DNA from: Defluviitaleaceae bacterium
Lineage (GTDB): Bacteria; Bacillota; Clostridia; Lachnospirales; WQUN01
DNA length: 64,000 bases
Direction: 5' to 3'
Assembly (NCBI GenBank): GCA_009781725.1
Contig: WQVF01000001.1
Location: 1-64,000, forward strand
The notes beneath the pieces were generated by a model. The model worked only from the letters and a program-made list of their open reading frames with translations. It searched no databases and was not told the origin of the DNA. Each line of letters opens with the position of its first letter. Positions within the stretch are counted from its first letter, which is position 1. This document shows positions 46,190 through 54,495 of this stretch, piece after piece. A program made the position numbers and the translations under genes.

Positions 46190-48154
46190 TTACCCGAGCT
46201 GTGCTGGATGCTTAAAAAAGAAATCCACCCGAGGCTCAAGAAACTTAAACTCATGGCCCTCATCCAAGAAGAACGGGAGCGGCTCACGAATATGCGCCCA
46301 ATCCCATAGCTTTTCCCCAACATTCAAGAACTCCGCAACCCTCTCGGTGCCCTCTGGGGCAAAGGGATGCAGAAGTGTAGCCGCTACTCTTACGGCATGA
46401 AAGGCGTCTACTAGCGTCTGAGCCCTTAGAGTGGCGGCTTTTTTAGTTTCGCCTTCCTTATCTAGTGCGTCAGCGGATTTTGTGTTAGCCACCCAGGCCT
46501 TATTGGCCTCCCGTAAATATACATCAACCAAATCGATTACCTTGGAAAACTCGAAACGGTACATGGCCCATTCGTATTCATCAATGAAATTATTGGCGGC
46601 GGTAATGACTTCCTCGCTAATTTCCACCTCGGGCAGTTTCCCATCAAAATATTTCTGCAAACTATAAAAACAAGACCGTACCAGCCTGTTGTACACATTG
46701 GTTAGGATATTACCCTCTGCCAGAGTCGGGTCAAAGCCTGTTTGTCCCAGGGCGGTTTTTGGGGTAAAGCTACCACTATTATGCTGCAAAGCCATATGAG
46801 CAAAGTGCATTCTCAGTTGCTCTGGGGTGTAATAATCCAGATATTCTGTCGCGCTTGGTGGCTTTTCAGCACCTGAGCTACTGGCTTTCTTCCCTAGGAA
46901 TAAGACAAAGCGGTTGGGAACAATCACTGGCATATTGGCGTGTCTGTCTCGCCCTGCAATTTCGTTAAGGGCCATCCACAAACCCATTTCAGCAATGGCA
47001 TAAAAATAAATATTATCTTCGCCGATAAACTGATACTGTCTGGCGTCTTGGTTGAACCACCAATCCTCCCAGCCCTCGGTTGTTCCGTTTTTCTCCTTGA
47101 GATACGCTTGAGTAAAGGAAATTGGTGCCCAGAGCGACTCAGGCCATACCCAGAATGTCTGGCCGGTAATCCCGTCTTTTTCCGGTACCGGGATGCCCCA
47201 GCTTACATTTCCTGTAAGCCTAAAGGGTACCAGGGTCGTGCCGGTACGGAAACGAATCCCTCTTTGGCGCAGGATTTTACAAGCAGCCTCCCGGTCTTTG
47301 AGAGCTTTGAATGTAATAGTTGCAGACTTGCTTTCTTCCTTGATATCCAAGGTATGCGACGGTATTTCCTCACAAGCTTTGCGCAAGGCGTCAAAGTCTT
47401 CAGTTTTTATTAGTATTGCCGGGTCTTTCAAGAAGTCATCGATATATGACAGCAAAAACTTACGGCTTATTCCTTCTTCCCGCAGCATGGTTTGACGCTC
47501 TCTTAAACCATTGGCAAATCGCTCCATATCGAAGTACCAATTCTTTACTCCTTTGAGAACAGGCTTCTTGCCGGTTGTCACCCCTAGGGGCGCAATAAGT
47601 TCCTCAGGGCTAAACTGGTGACCCAGTCCGCATTCGGCAGCATAGGCCTTCTCGGATTTGCAGCCAACAATAGGGCAGCGGCCTTCTACTTGACGGTCAT
47701 TTAAAACCGCTCCGGTTTCTTCATCGTGGAATTGCATTACTTCTTCTAACCGCAAATATCCATGCATATGCAATGTTTCGAACAGCCAATGAGAAAAGGC
47801 GGTATGAAGCTCTCCCGCTTCCCCTAAAGCTGATGCTACATAGAGGCTGTGGTCAATACCACAGGTTTTGTAGTCTTCCTTTTGGGAAAAATGATTGGTT
47901 TCGATAAAGTCCCGTATACTGCCGGCATAGCCTTCCGCTACCATTGACTCGTGCTTAACCTGGGGGCCTGCACCATAGCAGTCTGTACCTGATACGAAAA
48001 TAACATTGTCCTTGCCGATTCTGTCCCGTAGAAACCGGGTATATATGTCGGCGTGCAATGCATAACCGTATACATGGTGAAAATACAAAGGCTTCTCGCC
48101 ATAGGGCATACCACCAGTAACAACTGCGCGTTTTGGAAATATTGGTTTATTCAT
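46190..48154 (-). CDS. metG: Methionyl-tRNA synthetase-like class I tRNA ligase (divergent)
   Basis: 654 residues. MetRS order: catalytic fold (AVVTGGMPYGEKPLYFHHVY, FVSGTDCYGAGPQ), zinc knuckle (GRCPIVGCKSEKA...CGLGHQFSPEELI), WFVNQ-type helix region and C-terminal anticodon domain (NILTNVYNRLVRSCFYSLQ). Departures: the HIGH position reads YFHH, the KMSKS position reads KKASSSG, and about 60 residues are inserted before VSWGIPVPEKDG. No C-terminal EMAP/tRNA-binding domain. It may be a genuine variant MetRS or a resistance-type duplicate. AAAGGAGC precedes the ATG. Confidence 0.78.
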   Translation of the reverse strand: MNKPIFPKRAVVTGGMPYGEKPLYFHHVYGYALHADIYTRFLRDRIGKDNVIFVSGTDCYGAGPQVKHESMVAEGYAGSIRDFIETNHFSQKEDYKTCGIDHSLYVASALGEAGELHTAFSHWLFETLHMHGYLRLEEVMQFHDEETGAVLNDRQVEGRCPIVGCKSEKAYAAECGLGHQFSPEELIAPLGVTTGKKPVLKGVKNWYFDMERFANGLRERQTMLREEGISRKFLLSYIDDFLKDPAILIKTEDFDALRKACEEIPSHTLDIKEESKSATITFKALKDREAACKILRQRGIRFRTGTTLVPFRLTGNVSWGIPVPEKDGITGQTFWVWPESLWAPISFTQAYLKEKNGTTEGWEDWWFNQDARQYQFIGEDNIYFYAIAEMGLWMALNEIAGRDRHANMPVIVPNRFVLFLGKKASSSGAEKPPSATEYLDYYTPEQLRMHFAHMALQHNSGSFTPKTALGQTGFDPTLAEGNILTNVYNRLVRSCFYSLQKYFDGKLPEVEISEEVITAANNFIDEYEWAMYRFEFSKVIDLVDVYLREANKAWVANTKSADALDKEGETKKAATLRAQTLVDAFHAVRVAATLLHPFAPEGTERVAEFLNVGEKLWDWAHIREPLPFFLDEGHEFKFLEPRVDFFFKHPAQLG

Positions 48155-48282
48155 TTATAAGCTCCTTTATGCGAGCCTCGCCCTCGTCGACCGCGAGAAG
48201 GGGGCACATCCATTTTATTTATTTTAAATATAGCATATTAGGGGAACCTAAGGCTATTATTGCCGTTGTAAAGAAGGGATAG

Positions 48283-48348
48283 CCTCTTCCGAAATAAGGC
48301 AAAACAAGCTGAACTTCAAGCTTGTTTTCCCTATTATCGGAAGAGGTC
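48283..48348. repeat. 66-bp palindromic element, copy B
   Basis: Inverted copy of 4761-4826: CCTCTTCCGAAATAAGGCAA ... CTATTATCGGAAGAGG with inner AACAAGCT/AGCTTGTT. It ends 24 bp before the lipoprotein gene. Confidence 0.8.
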
Positions 48349-48371
48349 CAATAAAAAAATGAGGTGAAATA

Positions 48372-48890
48372 ATGAAAAAAAGAAACTTACATGTACTACT
48401 TGCACTTGTAGCAATCCTTGCCCTAGCCGCATGTGGCGGCAGCTCGGAATCAGGTGGTGGTCAGGCTGACACCCCGTTATATGTAGATGCAGGTCAAGAT
48501 AGTGACATAGACTGGTCCTTGTTCCCTATAATAATAGATGGGCAAAGAGGTGTTGCCGCCGATTGGTACACAGCTCCAGGGGAGGACTTTCCCACGCATA
48601 TTCCTTTGGCACCGGTGGCTGCTGCTTTAGGCGTTGTATTAGATATCGCCGACTCCTTCCCGCCCGAAGTATCAATGGAAGGGCGACAGGGCCCAATCAC
48701 ATTTACTGTAGGGACATATATATTTAATATAGGCAGCCAAAGAGTCGATTTGTGGCAGCCCTCATTGTTGGTGGACGGTGAAATATATGTACCCATTCCA
48801 TTTTTCCGGGATGTATTTGGTATGGGGCAGGCTATGTGGATGGGGGGGCATGTCCACCTGAATACCGAGGCTATGGATGATATGCACTGA
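48372..48890 (+). CDS. Lipoprotein with copper-amine-oxidase-N-like domain
   Basis: 172 residues. Lipobox LALAACGGSS, a Gly/Ser-rich spacer, then a copper amine oxidase N-terminal-like fold (PLAPVAAALGVVLD and DGEIYVPIPFFRDVFGMG). Attached to the outer face of the membrane. AAATGAGGTGAAATA precedes the ATG. Function unknown; the third protein with this domain in the window. Confidence 0.8.
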   Translation: MKKRNLHVLLALVAILALAACGGSSESGGGQADTPLYVDAGQDSDIDWSLFPIIIDGQRGVAADWYTAPGEDFPTHIPLAPVAAALGVVLDIADSFPPEVSMEGRQGPITFTVGTYIFNIGSQRVDLWQPSLLVDGEIYVPIPFFRDVFGMGQAMWMGGHVHLNTEAMDDMH

Positions 48891-48910
48891 TAAGATAAAC
48901 TTGTGTAGTT

Positions 48911-49948
48911 TTATAGTTCCACAACAAGCTCCTGATAGAGATTTACTAGAGTCTCGTCACTTAAATTTGCTGTATGAAGCCGCGTAAACCTATCTTTTCG
49001 CATAAAGGGCGCGGCTTTCATGCATTTTACAAAGGTATCCTGGGAGATTCCAAGCTCTGCCGGATTTATCTCCACTTCGAATAGGCGGAGATAATCCAGA
49101 ATCTCTGCATATTCTTCTCCTATTAATTTGAGAATTGCTACAGTACCAAGGGCCACTTGTATCCCATGGAGATTAGCCGTTTCGCAATAATGGTCAAGTG
49201 CCCGGCTAAAAAGATGCTCGCTGCCGCTAACGGGCCTGCTACTGCCGGCAAAGTTCATTGCGATACCGGAAAGTACATGTGCATCTGCCAATACCCGTAT
49301 AAAATCTGGGCATATCACGTTGAACTTAGTTTTGAGTAAGGTATCCAACGCCGTCTGAGCCATAAGATAGGCAAAGCCGTTCATCTTGTCATGGCCCTGC
49401 TTGCAGGCATATTCCCAGTCCAAAAGAGCTAAGTGATTAGAGATGGTATCCCCGATACCGGCTTTAATAAGGTTTTTTGGGCTGTTCATAATAAGAGTTG
49501 TGTCAATGATAATTACAGTAGGCATAATGGAATTAAGACTCATGGGCTTACCATCTAGGCGCATCAGTACGGATACATGGGATGCAATTACATCGGAAGC
49601 AACAGTAGTGGGTACGGCAATAAATGGCCGCTTGGAGATATAAGCCGCATATTTGGCCACGTCCAGCACCTTGCCGCCCCCAAGACCCAAGATATAATCC
49701 ACTTCCTGTGAAATAATTTTCTCAGCAAAGGTCATGGCGTAGGACAGGGTGTTGCCCGTGATAAGCTCTGTAATTATATGCGATTTTGGCAGTACCTCAA
49801 GCTGAGCAAGCACCTGTTTCCCATATAAACGATACACCACATCATCGGTGATAAATAGGATTTTGCCCTTAATATTTGCCTCCGAGAGTATTTCTCCGAT
49901 TTCATTAATGCAGTTTTTCCGGATTTTGAGGATGTTTTCTAGTTTCAT
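48911..49948 (-). CDS. Iron-containing alcohol dehydrogenase family, glycerol-1-phosphate dehydrogenase-like
   Basis: About 345 residues from ATG 49948 (AAAGGAG upstream). NAD-binding LGLGGGKVLDVAKYAA and metal ligands GIGDTISNH (Asp), SGSEHLFSRALDH (His) and ANLHGIQVALG (His) match the AraM/EgsA type glycerol-1-phosphate dehydrogenases. Would reduce dihydroxyacetone phosphate to sn-glycerol-1-phosphate for an unusual lipid or polymer. 3-dehydroquinate synthase and glycerol dehydrogenase relatives are less likely. Confidence 0.82.
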   Translation of the reverse strand: MKLENILKIRKNCINEIGEILSEANIKGKILFITDDVVYRLYGKQVLAQLEVLPKSHIITELITGNTLSYAMTFAEKIISQEVDYILGLGGGKVLDVAKYAAYISKRPFIAVPTTVASDVIASHVSVLMRLDGKPMSLNSIMPTVIIIDTTLIMNSPKNLIKAGIGDTISNHLALLDWEYACKQGHDKMNGFAYLMAQTALDTLLKTKFNVICPDFIRVLADAHVLSGIAMNFAGSSRPVSGSEHLFSRALDHYCETANLHGIQVALGTVAILKLIGEEYAEILDYLRLFEVEINPAELGISQDTFVKCMKAAPFMRKDRFTRLHTANLSDETLVNLYQELVVEL

Positions 49949-49990
49949 GGGTGTGGTCTCCTTTGAATGTATGTACAAGTATTATATAAT

Positions 49991-50025
49991 AAAAAAAAGC
50001 CCCATGAACATAGTTGTTCACGGGG
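49991..50025 (-). terminator. Terminator after tRNA-Thr
   Basis: On the minus strand CCCCGTGAACA ACTA TGTTCATGGGGC followed by eight T. A strong intrinsic terminator immediately 3' of the tRNA gene. Confidence 0.88.
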
Positions 50026-50035
50026 ATTTATAGCG

Positions 50036-50108
50036 AGCCGACAAACGGACTCGAACCGTTGACCTGCTGATTACAAATCAGCTGCTCTACCAACTGAGCT
50101 ATGTCGGC
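50036..50108 (-). tRNA. tRNA-Thr (anticodon UGU)
   Basis: 73 nt cloverleaf read on the minus strand: acceptor GCCGACA / TGTCGGC, D arm GCTC..GAGC, anticodon stem GCTGA / TCAGC with loop TTTGTAA (anticodon TGT), T arm AACGG TTCGAGT CCGTT. The CCA end is not encoded. Located between the small zinc-ribbon gene and a terminator, so probably co-transcribed with that gene. Confidence 0.95.
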
Positions 50109-50132
50109 GCGGTTAACTAGAAATGAAACTTA

Positions 50133-50282
50133 TTATGCAGCACATCTTTTGCATACTTTGAGTGTGGCTTCGCCGTCCTTTTTTTCCCATAGGACTTTTA
50201 CGCCTGAACGGCTACAGGATGGGCATGTGCCGCGCCAGTCTTTGGTGAGACGAGCCAGTTTGCCGCGTTTAAGCTTTGGCAT
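50133..50282 (-). CDS. 49-residue zinc-ribbon protein
   Basis: ATG 50282 follows AAAGGAGATTACC, an ideal ribosome-binding site. The peptide begins MPKLKRGKLARLTKDWRGT and has two CxxC pairs (CPSC at 20-23, CKRC at 44-47) in a highly basic context (also VKVLWEKKDGEATLKV). This fits a small structural zinc ribbon such as a ribosome- or RNA-associated protein. Not recognised as a named family. It stands 24 bp upstream of tRNA-Thr on the same strand. Confidence 0.75.
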   Translation of the reverse strand: MPKLKRGKLARLTKDWRGTCPSCSRSGVKVLWEKKDGEATLKVCKRCAA

Positions 50283-50389
50283 GGTAATCTCCTTTCATTG
50301 AAAGCAGTAATTCCTCGCCAATTGTAGGAGAGGCTGCTCGAAGAGTTCTTTCTTGCGCCGGGGTATTATACGGCGGGTTTCGAGGGATG

Positions 50390-51394
50390 TCAACGGCCTA
50401 GTGCAAGATTTGCAATGATTTCTTCATTGGTGTAACCATATGCTGTCAGATGTTGAATAAAATCCCTTTCGATATCCGGCACAAAGCTTTTTATTAATAT
50501 GCAAGTTTCACCTGGTTTCGAGCGTAGGTTAAATGTTCCAAGCCCTGCGGGGATGAATACCGAGCAGCCGGCTTGGATGGTGATGCCCATTATCTCGGCT
50601 TCCCCTTTCACACAGGTAAAAATGCTAAAGGCTGTTGGGTCAGAGGCTTCTTCTAATTTCCCCGATAGTTCATATTTTATTATCCCGAAATATAGGTTGG
50701 CGATTGTGTATACCATATTGCAATCGCCTTTTTTTATGGTCAGCCCTGGGGTGGTGGTTTTTGGGATTTTGCTATCGAAATCCGTAACGGCTATTGCATC
50801 CTCTACATGTAACTGGCGGGGATTTCCGTCGGGGCTACGCCGGTTATAATCGTAAAGGCGGTAGGTTATATCGGAATTTTGCTGGACTTCTGCCACTATG
50901 GCTCCCGGGGTGAGAGCGTGGACTAGCCCGGCGGGGATATTGACAATGTCACCTGTTTTTACGGTCAGCCGGTTGAGGCATTCCTCTACCGCATCGGTTT
51001 CAAAGGCGCGGCGCAGTGCAAAGGGGGTTATGCCTGGTTTAAGGCCGATTACTAGCTGCCCGTCTGTGGGTGGGGATAAGATATACCACATTTCGGTTTT
51101 GCCGGTATCTGAAGCACCAGCCACATAGTCATCCCCGGGATGCACCTGGACAGACAGCGTGTCCCTTGCGTCGATTATTTTTACCAAAAGAGGGAAGCCT
51201 TCCTTTGCTGCAATGCGTGTACCTAAAGTACCGATTCTATCTTTGTCGATATAATTTTCAAAAGTCATCCCTAGGTTGGGGCCGTTTTTTATTATTCCCA
51301 TTTCATTGGGGCGGCAGGAGATATCCCAGCTTTCGCTCCCCCAAATCATTTTTTTGTGTATCGGGGTAAAGAGTAGTGGATAGTGATTTACCAT
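50390..51394 (-). CDS. manA: Mannose-6-phosphate isomerase, class I
   Basis: 334 residues. Cupin zinc ligands and signature: KIIDARDTLSVQVHPGDDYV, GKTEMWYIL, IPAGLVHALTPG, YDYNRRSPDGNPRQLHV. Interconverts mannose-6-phosphate and fructose-6-phosphate. GGAGG lies nine bases before the ATG, inside the 3' end of ggt, which it overlaps by 7 bp. Confidence 0.93.
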   Translation of the reverse strand: MVNHYPLLFTPIHKKMIWGSESWDISCRPNEMGIIKNGPNLGMTFENYIDKDRIGTLGTRIAAKEGFPLLVKIIDARDTLSVQVHPGDDYVAGASDTGKTEMWYILSPPTDGQLVIGLKPGITPFALRRAFETDAVEECLNRLTVKTGDIVNIPAGLVHALTPGAIVAEVQQNSDITYRLYDYNRRSPDGNPRQLHVEDAIAVTDFDSKIPKTTTPGLTIKKGDCNMVYTIANLYFGIIKYELSGKLEEASDPTAFSIFTCVKGEAEIMGITIQAGCSVFIPAGLGTFNLRSKPGETCILIKSFVPDIERDFIQHLTAYGYTNEEIIANLALGR

Positions 51395-53001
51395 GATGCG
51401 ATTCCTCCGTCTGTGCGGGATTCTGTACCGCCGATTAGCACGCCGGTGCTTGGGTCCCGTAGGATAATTTGTCCTCTGCCAAAACTGCCGCTTTCTAAGG
51501 GGATGCTTATTCTATGGCCTCGAGCTGCTAGGCCTTGGGCGATAGCTTTAGGGAAATGATGTTCAACCTCGAAGTTTTTACCCTGAGTCCATTGCCATCT
51601 GGGGGCATCCAAGGCGGCTTGTGGGTTAAGTTTTTGGTCAATCATATTCATTATAACCTGTACATGGCCCTGGGGCTGCATATATCCACCCATAACCCCA
51701 AATGGGCCCAGGGCTTCGCCATCCTTGGTCAGGAAGCCGGGGATAATGGTGTGATAGGTGCGCTTTCCGCCAGTGAGGGCGTTGGGGTGAGCTGGGTCAA
51801 GGCTGAAGTCTGCCCCTCGGTTTTGCATTGCAATACCTGTCCCAGGGATGACTATTCCCGAGCCGAAGCCCATATAATTACTTTGGATAAAACTGACCAT
51901 ATTGCCGTCACCGTCGGCGGTGGCCAGGTATACTGTACCGCCCTTTGGTGGGAGGAATGCTGCGGGCTCAAGGGCTCTGGGACCTATTTGCCCACGTAAG
52001 GCATCGGCAAAGGTATAGCCTAGTAGGTCTTTTGTGGGGATTGCCATGTGGGTGGGGTCAGTAATCGTTGCCTTGCCGCAGGTGAAAGCTAGCTTCATTG
52101 CTTCAAATTGCCGATGGTAGGTTTCCAGGGCATCAACCGTAGGGGGAAATCCATTTAGTATATTTAACGCGATTAGAGCTACCAAACCTTGGCCGTTTGG
52201 GGGGAGCTCCCATATATCGTAGCCTCGATATTTTACGGATATGGGGTCTATCCATTCCGGTTCAAAAGCAGCTAGGTCCTCTTCCCGTAGGAAACCACCG
52301 TGTTTTTTTGAGAATGCGGTAATTTTGTCTGCTAGACTTCCTTCGTAAAACGAAGTAGCCCCAGTAGCTGCGATTTCCTCCAATGTTGTGGCATGAGCCT
52401 CGGACTTCCAAAGCTCTCCGGTCACAGGAGCACGGCCCTTTGGCGCAAAGGTCTCGAACCATGGAGCGTATTCTGGCCCAGTGAAATTTCTGCGGTAATA
52501 ATTATAACCACCGGCCCAACCTCTTCCCAGGGATGGGGATAGGGGATAGCCATTTCGTGCGTAATGAATTGCCGGGGCAAGACATTCTTCTAAGGTCAGC
52601 TTGCCAAACCTGCGGTTTAGACTTGCCCAGGCTGCGGGGGCACCGGGCACTGTTACAGGTATCCAGCCGTGTTTCGGCATTTCCGTATGGCCTAGAGCCT
52701 TTACTTTATCAATGGAAATGGCCATAGGCGCAGGGCCGGAACTGTTGAGGCCATGGAGCTTACCATCGGTCCATACTATAGCGAATGCGTCGCCTCCTAT
52801 GCCGTTAGAAGTGGGCTCTACCACAGTAAGACAGGCTGCTGTGGCGATTGCTGCATCTATGGCATTGCCGCCTTTTTTTAGTACATCCAACCCGGCCTGG
52901 GCGGCAAGGGGTTGGGATGTTGCCACCATCCCGCCTCGGGCGTAGTGGAGATTTCTAGTGGATGGGTATGGGGATACTAGTGGGTCGAATGGGATTGGCA
53001 T
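51388..53001 (-). CDS. ggt: Gamma-glutamyltransferase
   Basis: 537 residues. GGNAIDAAIATAACLTVVEP and the precursor-cleavage/catalytic Thr in GGTVYLATADGDGNMVSF (about residue 356) followed by the small-subunit motifs GGGxxP-like GPFGVMGGYMQPQGH mark the Ntn-hydrolase Ggt family; it should self-cleave at that Thr. It lacks a signal peptide, unlike periplasmic Ggt, so it may be cytoplasmic and act on glutathione-like or gamma-glutamyl compounds. ATAGGAGGCTAGCC precedes the ATG. First gene of a ggt-manA pair. Confidence 0.9.
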   Translation of the reverse strand: MPIPFDPLVSPYPSTRNLHYARGGMVATSQPLAAQAGLDVLKKGGNAIDAAIATAACLTVVEPTSNGIGGDAFAIVWTDGKLHGLNSSGPAPMAISIDKVKALGHTEMPKHGWIPVTVPGAPAAWASLNRRFGKLTLEECLAPAIHYARNGYPLSPSLGRGWAGGYNYYRRNFTGPEYAPWFETFAPKGRAPVTGELWKSEAHATTLEEIAATGATSFYEGSLADKITAFSKKHGGFLREEDLAAFEPEWIDPISVKYRGYDIWELPPNGQGLVALIALNILNGFPPTVDALETYHRQFEAMKLAFTCGKATITDPTHMAIPTKDLLGYTFADALRGQIGPRALEPAAFLPPKGGTVYLATADGDGNMVSFIQSNYMGFGSGIVIPGTGIAMQNRGADFSLDPAHPNALTGGKRTYHTIIPGFLTKDGEALGPFGVMGGYMQPQGHVQVIMNMIDQKLNPQAALDAPRWQWTQGKNFEVEHHFPKAIAQGLAARGHRISIPLESGSFGRGQIILRDPSTGVLIGGTESRTDGGIASW

Positions 53002-53121
53002 GGCTAGCCTCCTATTATAAGAATGCTTGTATTATAACGAATAAAGTCATAAAATGGGAGGCAGAAATCAAGGCGAGAGACTCGCCGTAAATATGTATGT
53101 ATAGCTGATAGGAGGAATAAC

Positions 53122-53793
53122 ATGTTTTGCGCACATTGCGGTACACGAATTGATGACCCAAAGGCTGCTTTCTGCCCGGAATGCGGTACCCCGACAGAGG
53201 TGGAATTTGACCCAGTTCTAGACCTTGCACCGGTAGAATCGATAGACAGTGAGTATGCACCAGAGCCGATTCCTACACCTGCATCGGCCCCAACGGAGGA
53301 TGTACCGGATTCTGGCTATTACTTACATCCTGAACATAGCCCATACCCTGCCCCGACTGTAAGAGCAACGCCAAGTCTTGCTCTGGGTAAGAAGCAATTT
53401 GCCATAATCGGCGTAGCAGCGATGGCGATTATTATCTTGGTTATTGTTTTTGTTTTCGCTGGCCGCCGTAGCCCTTTGGTGGGTACCTGGGAAGATACGG
53501 CAGATAGCAGATGGCGAATTCATATGACCTTTAATCGTAATGGCACAGGTACGATTTACGAATTAGACAGTAATACGGGAATGATAGAAGATGAAGAGCA
53601 TTTTCGGTGGGTTATGAGCCGAGATTTTGGCGATATGGTGCGTTTTGAGTTTGTCAATCCATTTAACCCATTGGATGTGGAAAGAGTGCTTTTTGATTTC
53701 GAGATTAACAGAAATTTTTTGGGTGAAGATATACTAACCCTTGTTGAGATTGGCGGATGGGGCGACGGGGAGCATTTTCGTAGGGTGAATTAA
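53122..53793 (+). CDS. Zinc-ribbon, single-pass membrane protein with lipocalin-like C-terminus
   Basis: 223 residues. N-terminal zinc ribbon (FCAHCGTRI...FCPECGTP), a Pro/acidic linker, one membrane helix (about 94-114, FAIIGVAAMAIIILVIVFVF), and an extracellular beta domain beginning LVGTWEDTADSRW with FNRNGTGTIYELD, similar to the C-terminus of 9437-10492 (DUF5640-like). A cytoplasmic zinc ribbon joined to an outside beta domain is a common Clostridia design of unknown role. ATAGGAGGAATAAC precedes the ATG. Confidence 0.82.
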   Translation: MFCAHCGTRIDDPKAAFCPECGTPTEVEFDPVLDLAPVESIDSEYAPEPIPTPASAPTEDVPDSGYYLHPEHSPYPAPTVRATPSLALGKKQFAIIGVAAMAIIILVIVFVFAGRRSPLVGTWEDTADSRWRIHMTFNRNGTGTIYELDSNTGMIEDEEHFRWVMSRDFGDMVRFEFVNPFNPLDVERVLFDFEINRNFLGEDILTLVEIGGWGDGEHFRRVN

Positions 53794-53796
53794 TAG

Positions 53797-53827
53797 AAAG
53801 GGGCTGTGCACGATGCACAGCCCCTTT
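53797..53827. terminator. Bidirectional terminator
   Basis: AAAGGGGCTGTGCA CGA TGCACAGCCCCTTT, 14-bp perfect stem between converging genes. Confidence 0.9.
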
Positions 53828-53832
53828 GATGT

Positions 53833-54429
53833 TTATATTCCTACAATCCCTTTTGTCCTATATTCCTCATTAATCCGTTTGATTTGCCAAAACCCTCTTA
53901 TGTTCTTATTCGGATAATCCAGCATACTGATTATTACCATCTCTTCTGTGGTGATGATAAACACCGCCACTACTAAAAACACAAAATAAATATTAATCGC
54001 CAATATTCCGCCGAATATAAAGTACAGGATACCGCCGACAAATAGCACCAGGCCTAGTAGCTTATTAGATATTGTGTGTAGGAAAAAAACTTTGCGGTGT
54101 TTTATGATACCAGGTACAGCAGACATAAGCTTGAATGAAAGCGCAATCAAAATAGCAATCCAAAATCCTGACCATATATCAAAGGCAGGCAGTATAAAGA
54201 AAACGGAAACAATTACCATAAACATATCTGCCATACTGTCGAGCTCTGCGCCGAAGTGGCTGGTAGCTCCTTTTATACGGCGCGCTATTGCTCCGTCAAT
54301 CATGTCCGTTACGCCAGCGGCTACGAATAAGGCAATGCTGAGTGCGGTGAGTGGTGGTACGAAAATAAGCATAGCTACCATTATGATACGAGCAAAGCCA
54401 AGTGCATTGGGTATATGTCGGAGTTTCAT
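53833..54429 (-). CDS. CDP-alcohol phosphatidyltransferase family protein
   Basis: 198 residues, six membrane helices. The family motif D-x2-D-G-x2-A-R-x8-G-x3-D-x3-D is complete (TDMIDGAIARR, FGAELDSMAD at about 42-68). Transfers a phosphatidyl group from CDP-diacylglycerol to an alcohol such as glycerol-3-phosphate or another acceptor; precise substrate unknown. GGGGGAT precedes the ATG. Confidence 0.88.
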   Translation of the reverse strand: MKLRHIPNALGFARIIMVAMLIFVPPLTALSIALFVAAGVTDMIDGAIARRIKGATSHFGAELDSMADMFMVIVSVFFILPAFDIWSGFWIAILIALSFKLMSAVPGIIKHRKVFFLHTISNKLLGLVLFVGGILYFIFGGILAINIYFVFLVVAVFIITTEEMVIISMLDYPNKNIRGFWQIKRINEEYRTKGIVGI

Positions 54430-54495
54430 TATAGGTTATCCCCCCGGTTTTTATTTTGTGCCATTATACATAAAACGACGGGTGTCAACAAGGAA

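Noticed and set aside
48155-48371. T-box or S-box riboswitch near the MetRS-like gene
   Set aside because: The upstream region of the minus-strand gene shows no T-box sequence or S-box fold; only the 66-bp palindrome is present.
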